This document shows positions 46,949 through 61,559 of a stretch of 64,000 bases of DNA, piece after piece. Within the stretch, counting starts at the first letter, position 1. Each line of letters starts with the position of its first letter. The DNA comes from Brevibacterium sp. RIT 803 (lineage in GTDB: Bacteria > Actinomycetota > Actinomycetes > Actinomycetales > Brevibacteriaceae), in the NCBI RefSeq assembly GCF_016892625.1, contig NZ_JAFEMW010000004.1:1-64000 (forward strand), written 5' to 3'. Under the pieces are notes generated by a model. The model was not told where the DNA came from. It was given only the letters and a program-made list of their open reading frames with translations, and made no database searches. Position numbers and translations under genes: made by a program.

Positions 46949-47970
46949 AGATAGGTGTACTGACCTCCGGCGGGGACTGCCCCGGACTCAACGCGGTCAT
47001 CCGCGGAATCGTCCGCAAGGGAATCCGCTCCCACGAGGATACGTTCGTCGGTATCCACGACGGTTGGCGCGGCCTGCTCGACGACGATGTGTTCGATATG
47101 TCGATGCTCGACGTTCGTGGACTCTCCGGCCGTGGCGGCACCATCCTCGGCACCTCCCGCACCCACCCCTATGAGGGCGGCGGGCCGGAGCGGATGCGCG
47201 AGGTGATGACCACTCACGGCATCGACGCGATCGTTGCGATCGGCGGCGAGGGCACACTGGCTGGGGCCTCCCGACTCGTGAACGAGGAGGGACTCAACAT
47301 CATCGGTGTCCCCAAGACCATCGACAACGATCTCAGCGGCACCGACTACACCTTCGGCTTCGACTCGGCCCAAGCCATCGCAACCGAGTCCATCGACCGG
47401 CTTCGCACAACTGCGGAGTCCCATCATCGATGCATGGTCATCGAAGTCATGGGCCGCAACGTCGGATGGATCGCGCTGCATGCGGGAATGGCCGGTGGCG
47501 CTCACGCGATCCTCATGCCGGAGTTTCCCGTCTCCTTCGACCAGATCGAGGAATGGGTGACATCGGCCAGGGACCGCGGCCGTGCTCCGATCGTCGTCGT
47601 GGCCGAAGGCTTCATTCCCGAGGGGCTCGACGAGCAGGTCGCGGACCGAGGCGTCGACAACAAGGGGCGGACACGCCTCGGCGGCATCGCAGACTTCCTG
47701 GCTCCCAAGATCGAGGAGATCACAGGAATCGAGTCCCGTGCCACCATCCTCGGACACCTGCAGCGAGGCGGCTCCCCCACGGCATATGACCGAGTCCTGT
47801 CCACGCGCCTGGGGATGGCTGCGGCAGATCTCGCGCACAACGGCGACTGGGGCAAGATGGCCAGTCTCGAGGGCACCGACATCGTCTCGGTCGACATGGC
47901 TTCAGCCGTCGACCGGCTCAAGTCTGTTCCGCTTCAACGCTGGGAAGAGGCGCAAGTCCTCTTCGGCTAA
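46945..47970 (+). CDS. pfkA: 6-phosphofructokinase
   Basis: 341 residues. TSGGDCPGLNAVIRGIVRK is the phosphate-donor loop, IGGEGTLAGASRL and GVPKTIDNDLSGTDYTFGFD are the active-site blocks, and LQRGGSPTAYDR binds near the allosteric region. The Gly in GGEGT at the position that is Asp in pyrophosphate-dependent enzymes points to ATP as donor, although PKTIDND carries the Lys usual in the mixed group III. It commits fructose 6-phosphate to glycolysis. Its start overlaps the DUF1707 gene. Confidence 0.93.
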   Translation: MKIGVLTSGGDCPGLNAVIRGIVRKGIRSHEDTFVGIHDGWRGLLDDDVFDMSMLDVRGLSGRGGTILGTSRTHPYEGGGPERMREVMTTHGIDAIVAIGGEGTLAGASRLVNEEGLNIIGVPKTIDNDLSGTDYTFGFDSAQAIATESIDRLRTTAESHHRCMVIEVMGRNVGWIALHAGMAGGAHAILMPEFPVSFDQIEEWVTSARDRGRAPIVVVAEGFIPEGLDEQVADRGVDNKGRTRLGGIADFLAPKIEEITGIESRATILGHLQRGGSPTAYDRVLSTRLGMAAADLAHNGDWGKMASLEGTDIVSVDMASAVDRLKSVPLQRWEEAQVLFG

Positions 47971-48030
47971 CCGTCTTGCTCAACGAGGCCGCCGCGCACC
48001 GCAGACACACAGTCAGAGACCGCGGCAGGC

Positions 48031-48092
48031 CAACAGTTGGTCAGTTCTGGTCGAATTGTTCGAGATATTCGACCAGAACTGACCAACCGTTG
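48031..48092. repeat. 26-bp near-perfect inverted repeat
   Basis: The left arm at 48031-48056 (CAACAGTTGGTCAG and on to GGTCGAAT) pairs with the right arm at 48067-48092 (ATTCGACC to CCGTTG) with a single mismatch; the inner 20 pairs (48037-48056 with 48067-48086) are perfect. The loop is 10 bases, TGTTCGAGAT. It has no T-run on either strand, and it is longer and less GC-rich than the terminators in this window. It may be a repeated palindromic element, a recombination or protein-binding site, or the pfkA terminator. Confidence 0.8.
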
Positions 48093-48158
48093 TACTTCTG
48101 ACCGAGTTCGAGGCCATTGGCCGAGGATCTTCTGCGGCAATGCTTCTGCTCGCGCACC

Positions 48159-48195
48159 CGCGAACGCGCCCGCGTTCGCGTCTGTGTTCGCGGGC
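48159..48195. repeat. CG-rich palindrome CGCGAACGCG-cc-CGCGTTCGCG
   Basis: CGCGAACGCG (48159-48168) and CGCGTTCGCG (48171-48180) flank two bases. A further partial copy, GTTCGCGGGC, follows at 48186-48195. Confidence 0.7.
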
Positions 48196-48213
48196 AACGC
48201 CGATGAAGGAGCG

Positions 48214-48249
48214 AAGAGGGGCACCCACCTGATGGTGGGTGCCCCTCTT
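48214..48249 (-). terminator. Terminator after rpoC
   Basis: AAGAGGGGCACCCACC (48214-48229) and GGTGGGTGCCCCTCTT (48234-48249) form a perfect 16-bp stem with a four-base loop, 62 bases after the rpoC stop. Confidence 0.8.
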
Positions 48250-48310
48250 GCTGTGCCTGTCGACTCAGTCTGGTGACTCAGCGACAGGGATTCGACTCAG
48301 ACGATCAGCT

Positions 48311-52183
<3,873 letters not shown>

Positions 52184-52251
52184 GTAAATCCTCTTTCCTG
52201 GCGATGAACGTCGAGTTCATCGCGAAGTTGTGTCGGTTGAAGTGGAAGTCC

Positions 52252-55731
<3,480 letters not shown>

Positions 55732-55897
55732 TGGGATCCTTCCGAGTGCTTCACCAATTGATAGGTTGACCCTCCACCCGAAGTCACGTCGACGACCCCA
55801 GGTGTGTCAGATTTCGACACCGGGCGACATCGTGGTTCACTTGAGTGGAAATGAGGTGCCCCCCGCTATATGAAGGCACGCCACAGGCAGATCAACG

Positions 55898-55926
55898 CAA
55901 ATATCAAGCTTATAGCAATCGGTCAA
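55898..55926 (-). promoter_or_regulatory. Candidate rpoBC promoter
   Basis: On the minus strand TTGACC (55926-55921) is a good -35. Either GATATT after 15 bases or TATTTG after 17 could be the -10. The region is AT-rich compared with its flanks. The implied leader of rpoB is about 165 bases. Confidence 0.4.
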
Positions 55927-55927
55927 G

Positions 55928-56986
55928 TCATGCAAGACGCTTCTTCCACAGACCGACCCAGGCCCAGGTTGCGAATCCCGCCCTGTCGTTGATGAGAAGC
56001 ATCCACGAGTTCTCCACCGCATTCCACGTGTAGATTCGCTCCACGCCGGTACGCTCCCCCAACGCAACGTGATTGGCGATCTTCAGTGCCGCCCCGAGTC
56101 CGTGTCCGCGGTGTTCTCGAGTCACCAGAGTCGATCCCTGCCACCCGACCTCGGGGCGTTCGTCGAAGTGCGCGACCTCGGTGAAGCCGGCGACTGCCTC
56201 CCCTTTGAGCGCCAGTGCCGTGCTCACCACCTCCCGGTCTGTGGTCCGCTTCGCGTCGAGGGCGCGGACCCGTGCGGCGTCCCACGCCTCCTCCTCACCG
56301 AATTCTTCGGCGCCGGGGGTGTCCGTCGACATCCTCTGGTGCAGCAGTGCGACCGCGTCGAGACGGTGTTCTGGCGTCGGCCCAACCCACGTCTCGATCG
56401 TGTAGCCTGCGCCGAGTTCAACGGCGGGCAGCCGTGCAGCCGTGGCCGAATTCGCCACAGAGCACCGCTCGAGCTGCTTGAAGGCGAAGCCGTGTCGGAT
56501 GAGAAAGGCGACGTCCGGCTGATTCACGGGCAGACTTCCCGCGCCGGAGTCGGCCGCGAGATGCGCACCCCGCAAATCGGCGTCACGAACCGATGGTGGG
56601 ATCTCGCAGTAGCTGGTCAGCTGTGTTCGGCCCTGAGCAGCCAGGTTGGTCTCCATCTCAGCCAGCAGCTCGGAACCCAGTCCCTGTCCGCGCAGCTCAG
56701 GATGGACCGAGCACCACACGTCGGCGACATCGAGGTTGTCCTGCAGAGCCAGGTAGGCGATTCCTTTGGCCACGATGGCCCCGCCGAGCCGACCGATCCA
56801 CGTCTGATTGCTCAGGTATTGCGTGGGTGAGAGCAACTCCCGCCGTATCTCGTCTGCGCGGGGGTCGAAATCGGTGCCGAGCCCCGATGCTCGGTTGATG
56901 AGGGTATCGAAATCGAGCACCTCGGCGAGGATGCCCTCGATCTCTTCTTCGCTGCGAGATCCAGCTGGGATGTGAGTGATCTCCAT
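55928..56986 (-). CDS. Tandem GNAT acetyltransferase (mycothiol synthase-like layout)
   Basis: 352 residues with two GNAT domains. The first carries HPELRGQGLGSELLAEMETN (about residues 100-120), the second REHRGHGLGAALKIANHV near residue 300; each has the R/Q-x-x-G-x-G/A acetyl-CoA loop. The second ends with NAVENSWMLLINDRAGF, as in MshD and related double GNATs. Only one domain of such proteins is usually catalytic. The start at 56986 is supported by TAGAAT eight bases upstream (leaderless); longer in-frame extensions run antisense through the neighbouring hydrolase gene and were rejected. Substrate unknown; MshD itself cannot be claimed. Confidence 0.82.
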   Translation of the reverse strand: MEITHIPAGSRSEEEIEGILAEVLDFDTLINRASGLGTDFDPRADEIRRELLSPTQYLSNQTWIGRLGGAIVAKGIAYLALQDNLDVADVWCSVHPELRGQGLGSELLAEMETNLAAQGRTQLTSYCEIPPSVRDADLRGAHLAADSGAGSLPVNQPDVAFLIRHGFAFKQLERCSVANSATAARLPAVELGAGYTIETWVGPTPEHRLDAVALLHQRMSTDTPGAEEFGEEEAWDAARVRALDAKRTTDREVVSTALALKGEAVAGFTEVAHFDERPEVGWQGSTLVTREHRGHGLGAALKIANHVALGERTGVERIYTWNAVENSWMLLINDRAGFATWAWVGLWKKRLA

Positions 56987-56994
56987 GGGCTGAC

Positions 56995-57004
56995 ATTCTA
57001 GACT
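56995..57004. promoter_or_regulatory. Head-to-head overlapping -10 boxes
   Basis: The 24 bases between two divergent start codons contain TAGAAT on the minus strand (57000-56995) and TAGACT on the plus strand (56999-57004), sharing two bases. Spacing to the start codons is eight and six bases. TGACAT, 17 bases from the minus-strand box, could be its -35, and it lies inside the opposite gene. Confidence 0.6.
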
Positions 57005-57010
57005 GCACCC

Positions 57011-57823
57011 ATGGTCAATGTCAGTGTTCTCTCTCAGAATCCGGCCGCGGTCAACTGCGGAATCATCACCGGCTCCCGCGCCAGCCTCATCGTCGACTCC
57101 GGTCCGGGGCCCAGCACAGCGAAGCATCTGGCCGACACGGCACAGCAGCTGAGCCTCGCGGTCACTGGCGGCGTCAATCCCATTGCTGCCGTCATCACTC
57201 ATGACCATTGGGATCATTTCTTCGGCAATGCCACCCTTGCCGCAGCGGGAATCGAGACCTTCCACGTCTCCGAGTCCTTCGCCGGAGACCACGAGGCGAC
57301 CGCATGGATCGCCCTCGACGCCGTCCGCACCGCCCCCGAGACGGCCGAATTCGCATCCGAGCTGCCCGAGGATCCGCGCGACCTCATCGTCGACGTCTCC
57401 CCCGTCGATGCCGCTGAGTCGGAGGTGATGCTCGACCTCGGGGACTGTCGGGTCGAATTCCACGTGCTGGGTGGGCATTCCACAGCAGATCTCGTCGTGC
57501 GCCTGCCCGATCAGGGCATCGTGTTCACCGGTGACCTGGTGGAGGAGGGAGCTCCCCCACAGGCAGGCGACGATGCTTCACTGAGCGAGTGGGTGACCAG
57601 CCTGCACACGCTGCTGTCCTTCCCCGAGACCACAGTGTTCGTGCCCGGGCATGGAGTGCCCGTTGACCGGGAATTCGTCGAACGTCAGCTTGAGGACATC
57701 GGCGGTCTGAGATCGAATCAAGCCGACGCCGAGGTGGCTCTGCCCGCACGTGCCATGCCAGGTGACCATGACCGGAGCTTCCCCCGGCAGCAGGTCATCT
57801 GCCCTGCCGGTGCAGGGCGGTGA
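57011..57823 (+). CDS. Metallo-beta-lactamase-fold hydrolase
   Basis: 270 residues. Metal ligands are in ITHDHWDHFFGN (HxHxDH), VLGGHSTADLVVRL (His), VFTGDLVEEG (Asp) and FVPGHGVP (His), the order of glyoxalase II- and RNase Z-like hydrolases. It lacks the C-terminal domain of glyoxalase II, so it is better described as a small MBL-fold hydrolase. ATG 57011 has TAGACT six bases upstream and no ribosome site. Its last 29 bases overlap the converging membrane-protein gene, and its C-terminus beyond the GHG motif is poorly conserved in character. Confidence 0.85.
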   Translation: MVNVSVLSQNPAAVNCGIITGSRASLIVDSGPGPSTAKHLADTAQQLSLAVTGGVNPIAAVITHDHWDHFFGNATLAAAGIETFHVSESFAGDHEATAWIALDAVRTAPETAEFASELPEDPRDLIVDVSPVDAAESEVMLDLGDCRVEFHVLGGHSTADLVVRLPDQGIVFTGDLVEEGAPPQAGDDASLSEWVTSLHTLLSFPETTVFVPGHGVPVDREFVERQLEDIGGLRSNQADAEVALPARAMPGDHDRSFPRQQVICPAGAGR

Positions 57824-58952
57824 CGAGGTCTGAGCCGATGGCGCCGAACAGAGTCTGCGCCCACACGCTGTCGCCTTCGACATAGGGCCGGTCACCGTCG
57901 AAGATCCACTGCAGCTGGTTTCCGCGCTGTCGGTCGTTCTGACAGCTTCCGCAGACGGGCACGCGTACACCTGAGGCATCGGCATCGAGGCGCGTCGTGG
58001 ACTGCGCCTCTCCGTGCAGCGGATTGATGGTGCACAGACTCTGCGGCAGTCCGCTTCGGGCACGGGGGCTGCGCTTCTTCTTCCTGGCAGCATCCACCTC
58101 GGCGATTTCGCGTCCCGCCTGCCGGAGAAGGACCATCGCCCCGGCCAGATCGATGCGTTCGGATGTTTCGTCGTCGACGATCGTGCGGGCCATCTGATAG
58201 GCGTCGAGTCCGCGCTCGACGCTGGCAGCACTCGCCGCATTGAGATTCTGCGTCTGCAGCCGATCGATCTCCCCTGCCAGTTGAGTCGTGTCGGCATTGA
58301 TGGTCTCGCGCAGTGATCGCCGCTGCAGGCTGTCGACGCGGTTCAGCAGCCGATCGGGCAGCTGGAATCGCTGCTGCATCCGCTTCACCTCGCGACGCTG
58401 CCGTCGCGAGCGGGTGAACCAGATACCGGCGATGACGAGAGCGAGGATGAGTACCGCCCCGCCGAGGAACATCGGAGCAAAGGATCCCGAACCGTCAACG
58501 GTCTGGACCTCGCTGCCGGGCGCTTCCTGCCCGGTGACGGCTTCTTCTTGCTTGTATTCCTGCGGCTGCGCATAGAGGTCGAGGAGGATATTGAGCTTCG
58601 TCGTCGACGGTGAGCTGATGTTCCACTCATCGCGGGCGACCGACAACTGGTCCATCACCTGCATATTGAGGTCATGGTTGTCCGCGAAGTTCACATCGAC
58701 AGCGATCTGGGATTCGCCGTTGATCATGATGAACGAACCTTCGCCCCCGTTGAACACCTTGATCTGCTCCAACAGATCTCGGTTCAGAGAGTGCTCATCG
58801 ACCGCGATGACATAGACGTCATAGTCCAATTCCTTCGCCGTCTCCCGAGCCTGGTCGATGAGATCCGCGTTGAGAGACCCCTCGACCGCCCTGTCGATGT
58901 GGAACGGGTCGTCTTTGAGTGCCTCGGCAATCTGCTGTGCATCAGTTGTCAC
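57795..58952 (-). CDS. Membrane protein with DP-x-x-ID domain and Cys/His C-terminal domain (third gene)
   Basis: 385 residues, no family recognised. Residues 1-150 form an alpha/beta domain opening with QQIAEALKDDPFHID, like the two genes upstream. There is no signal peptide. One membrane helix (about 159-179) is followed by a basic stretch (RSRRQRREVK), so the N-terminal domain should be outside. The cytoplasmic half has a long helical region (190-290) and then Cys307, His313, Cys334 and Cys337 (C-x5-H-x20-C-x2-C), probably a zinc site, ending near VWAQTLFGAIGSDLV. GTG 58952 overlaps the preceding stop as GTGA. It is a paralogue of the first gene in the operon. Confidence 0.75.
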   Translation of the reverse strand: MTTDAQQIAEALKDDPFHIDRAVEGSLNADLIDQARETAKELDYDVYVIAVDEHSLNRDLLEQIKVFNGGEGSFIMINGESQIAVDVNFADNHDLNMQVMDQLSVARDEWNISSPSTTKLNILLDLYAQPQEYKQEEAVTGQEAPGSEVQTVDGSGSFAPMFLGGAVLILALVIAGIWFTRSRRQRREVKRMQQRFQLPDRLLNRVDSLQRRSLRETINADTTQLAGEIDRLQTQNLNAASAASVERGLDAYQMARTIVDDETSERIDLAGAMVLLRQAGREIAEVDAARKKKRSPRARSGLPQSLCTINPLHGEAQSTTRLDADASGVRVPVCGSCQNDRQRGNQLQWIFDGDRPYVEGDSVWAQTLFGAIGSDLVTALHRQGR

Positions 58953-59737
58953 GTGTTCTGCTTCCTCTTCTTGATCGCTCTCCACGCCAGGACTCCCCCG
59001 ATTCCCAGACCACCGCCGACGATGAGGCCGAGCGCCGCACCCCCGACGGCTGCACCGCCCGGATAGGCCAACGTGCTCGGATCGGTGGACGTGTCCTCAT
59101 CAACGACGATCGGCTGCAGCTCATCGTCGAGACTTCGCGAGCTGCTGGACTTCGAGGCCTCGCTTTCGGCCGCCTTGAGCGCTTCCACGTATCTGCGCGC
59201 CACGGCCGAACGATTATCGTCGACGTCTGTGGCGACATCGTAGGAAGCCACGCGCCGGTCGGCTCCCTTGTCGGCAATACCTTCGGTCACTGCCCCGACT
59301 ACGACCACTGTGGCGCGCTTATCGGGCAGCTCCTCGGCGATCCGCCCAGCCAGCAGTTGAGATTGTCCATCCGCATCATCGACCTGCGAGGTGGCCAGGA
59401 ACGCGACGTAGATCGGCATGTCGAGGTCTTTGACTTCGTCTCTGATCGTCGCCAGGCTCTCGTCGTCGACTTCGAATGCCTGATAGGCGTCGATATAGAT
59501 CGGGTCGGACTGCAGCGACTCTGCGATCGCCTGGTACCGGCTCCGGTCGTAGTTCGGGTCGTATCTGCCTTCGATGCGATCGAGATAGATCGAATCGACC
59601 GTGATCGTGTCGCCCTTTTCAGCGACGATGCGAGCATCTCTGGCCTCGTCGAATTCGGAGTGGCTGTAGATCGACGAACCGGTTGCGACAGCACCGACGA
59701 TGATGATTGCCGCACCCAATTTCGCTGGCGTGTTCAT
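58949..59737 (-). CDS. Membrane-anchored protein with DP-x-x-ID domain (second gene)
   Basis: 262 residues, no family recognised. A hydrophobic N-terminal segment (about residues 7-24) acts as signal or anchor, and a Gly-rich C-terminal helix (about 227-252) is followed by RAIKKRKQ. The region between would be outside the cytoplasm. It contains QAIAESLQSDPIYID (about 69-83), closely matching QQIAEALKDDPFHID in the next gene, then a strand pattern (MPIYVAFLATS, ATVVVVGAVTEG). It ends with a Ser-rich acidic linker. It overlaps the first gene by four bases and the third as GTGA, so the three are translationally coupled. Confidence 0.75.
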   Translation of the reverse strand: MNTPAKLGAAIIIVGAVATGSSIYSHSEFDEARDARIVAEKGDTITVDSIYLDRIEGRYDPNYDRSRYQAIAESLQSDPIYIDAYQAFEVDDESLATIRDEVKDLDMPIYVAFLATSQVDDADGQSQLLAGRIAEELPDKRATVVVVGAVTEGIADKGADRRVASYDVATDVDDNRSAVARRYVEALKAAESEASKSSSSRSLDDELQPIVVDEDTSTDPSTLAYPGGAAVGGAALGLIVGGGLGIGGVLAWRAIKKRKQNT

Positions 59738-60972
59738 CCTCGTCCTCCTGTCGGGGACGTCGACGGTGTTCCCAGTGACTCCAGGACTGCGTCTTCAAGG
59801 GGCTGAAAGCTGCCGAAGCCGGACAGTGCGTAGACATCGGAGCGCTGATAGTAGGGAACAGGCTTCTTCGATCCGGGTCGTTTGGGCACCATGAGGCACT
59901 GCGGCTCGTGCCCGTCGTTGATTTCGCGGCGACAGCGATCGCACATGTCGACTGTCAGCGTGGTCCCGTCCTGTTTGAGCGCGAACGTCTCGATCTTGTT
60001 TCGGTGGTGAGGGAAGAGGAAGCAGAACCGAGGCGCTTCGGAGCTGACCGTGGTCGAACCGCGAAGCCGAGCACGTACCCATTTGTGCGTGCTCAGCAGG
60101 TTCTCAACACCGAAGCGGTGCGAGAAGTCGACGCTCTGCGCCCAATCGGGATTAGCCGCGATGATCGACCTGATCGCCTCTTGCACTCGCCGACCGCGGT
60201 CATACAGCGACCATGCCTCTTCGGTGGACTCCTGCGGCTCGGGAAGCGGTTCGAGCGCACTTTCTACGCGCTCAGGCAGCTGTTGCGTCCTGACGGGGTC
60301 CGGTTTCGTCGTCAGCGAGTTCCGCCAGGAGTATTTTTCCCGACGGCGCAGCACCCAGATACTCAGCCCCAGGGCGGCAATAGCCGTCGCACCGAAGACG
60401 AGGGCGTCCGGGTTGTCATTGTCGAGTCCGGTGGCTTCGATGTAGTCCTCATTGCGATCCCCCGCATCGCGAGTGTCGAAGTCCGGGGGCGCCGGAGGTT
60501 CAGTCCCCTTCGCAGCCGCGACGAGAATCTGCAGCTGATAGGGCACTGCCAGCTCGACAGGCAGAAAGTCGTCGCTGGACGAACGGGCAAGAAAGTTCGA
60601 GCCCGGCGGTATAGCCGGCCCATTCGCATCGACGAGATAGGCGTAGGATCGCGCGGCATCGTCTGCCTGGCTGAAGAGGACGATGGTCTGTTCTCTGCCG
60701 CTGTCTTTGTGCATCGCATATGCGAGATCAGAGGTGAAGCGGGCCCATCTCGGCTCGTCTGATCTCGGCAGCGCAGGCGTAATCGCGACGAAATGGGCAA
60801 GGGCCGACTGCCCTGTCTGCTTCGATGCTTGCTCGACCGCTGTCTTCTGACTGTCGGTGAGTCCCGGCGCAATGATCGGATCGATGAACAGAGGGTCGCT
60901 CTGCCAGGCGTCACGGTATGTGGAACTCAGCTTCTTCAGCAGTCTGGTGTCGGTGGCACTGTCAGTCACCAC
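59734..60972 (-). CDS. Membrane protein with DP-x-x-ID domain and Cys/His C-terminal domain (first gene)
   Basis: 412 residues, no family recognised. An N-terminal domain of about 185 residues carries AWQSDPLFIDP (22-32) and HFVAITPALP, and lacks a signal peptide. One membrane helix (about 190-208) is followed by RRREK, which predicts N-out, C-in. The cytoplasmic half has helices (255-275) and Cys317, His323, Cys344 and Cys347, with the same C-x5-H-x20-C-x2-C spacing as the third gene, then VYALSGFGSFQPLEDAV. Starts are tandem GTG codons at 60972 and 60969; TATTCT lies six bases before the second, suggesting a leaderless operon. An extra Cys359 follows the CxxC. Confidence 0.75.
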   Translation of the reverse strand: MVTDSATDTRLLKKLSSTYRDAWQSDPLFIDPIIAPGLTDSQKTAVEQASKQTGQSALAHFVAITPALPRSDEPRWARFTSDLAYAMHKDSGREQTIVLFSQADDAARSYAYLVDANGPAIPPGSNFLARSSSDDFLPVELAVPYQLQILVAAAKGTEPPAPPDFDTRDAGDRNEDYIEATGLDNDNPDALVFGATAIAALGLSIWVLRRREKYSWRNSLTTKPDPVRTQQLPERVESALEPLPEPQESTEEAWSLYDRGRRVQEAIRSIIAANPDWAQSVDFSHRFGVENLLSTHKWVRARLRGSTTVSSEAPRFCFLFPHHRNKIETFALKQDGTTLTVDMCDRCRREINDGHEPQCLMVPKRPGSKKPVPYYQRSDVYALSGFGSFQPLEDAVLESLGTPSTSPTGGRG

Positions 60973-61053
60973 TTAAGAATAGGTCAGGGCAGGCTGTCGC
61001 CGAAGTCGCGGCACGCAGCCGTCCTGCAACATCGCCGGCTCGCACTGTAGATG

Positions 61054-61089
61054 CGAAGAACCCCACAGCATCGGCTGTGGGGTTCTTCG
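61054..61089 (-). terminator. Terminator after rplL
   Basis: CGAAGAACCCCACAGC (61054-61069) pairs perfectly with GCTGTGGGGTTCTTCG (61074-61089), loop four bases, 33 bases after the rplL stop. It separates rplJL from the membrane operon. Confidence 0.82.
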
Positions 61090-61121
61090 AAGAGGCAGCA
61101 GTCAGACTGCTGCCAGAGAAA

Positions 61122-61502
61122 TCACTTGAGGGTGACGGTTGCGCCCGCGCCCTCGAGAGTTTCCTTGGCCTTCTCGGCTGCGTCCTTGGACACGCCTTCG
61201 AGGACGGCCTTAGGAGCGCCGTCGACCAGGTCCTTGGCTTCCTTCAGTCCGAGGGAGGTGATCCCACGAACTTCCTTGATGACGGGAACCTTCTTCTCGC
61301 CAGCCGATTCGAGGATGACGTCGAATTCGGTCTGCTCTTCGGCAGCCTCGGCAGCGGCAGCAGGTGCAGCGGCAACTGCAGCGGCAGGTGCAGCAGCTTC
61401 AACTTCGAAGACCTCTTCGAACTTCTTGACGAAGTCGGAGAGTTCGATCAGTGTGAGCTCTTTGAAGCCTTCGATGAGCTCTTCGGGGGTGAGCTTAGCC
61501 AT
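61122..61502 (-). CDS. rplL: 50S ribosomal protein L7/L12
   Basis: 126 residues: an N-terminal dimerisation helix ([20 protein letters not shown]), an Ala-rich hinge (about residues 35-55) and the factor-binding C-terminal domain with [20 protein letters not shown]. It forms the stalk that recruits EF-Tu and EF-G. It follows rplJ by 57 bases. Confidence 0.97.
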   Translation of the reverse strand: MAKLTPEELIEGFKELTLIELSDFVKKFEEVFEVEAAAPAAAVAAAPAAAAEAAEEQTEFDVILESAGEKKVPVIKEVRGITSLGLKEAKDLVDGAPKAVLEGVSKDAAEKAKETLEGAGATVTLK

Positions 61503-61559
61503 GGTGGCCAGTCCTTCCTTTGGTGGTCACTTTGAGCGACCGGGTTTATGGGGTGTTGC

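Larger units (their letters stand above)
47971..48213. other. Structured intergenic region between pfkA and rpoC
   Basis: No gene is visible. The region contains a large inverted repeat (48031-48092) and a CG-rich palindrome (48159-48180), both listed separately. Converging transcription from pfkA and rpoC meets here. Confidence 0.5.
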
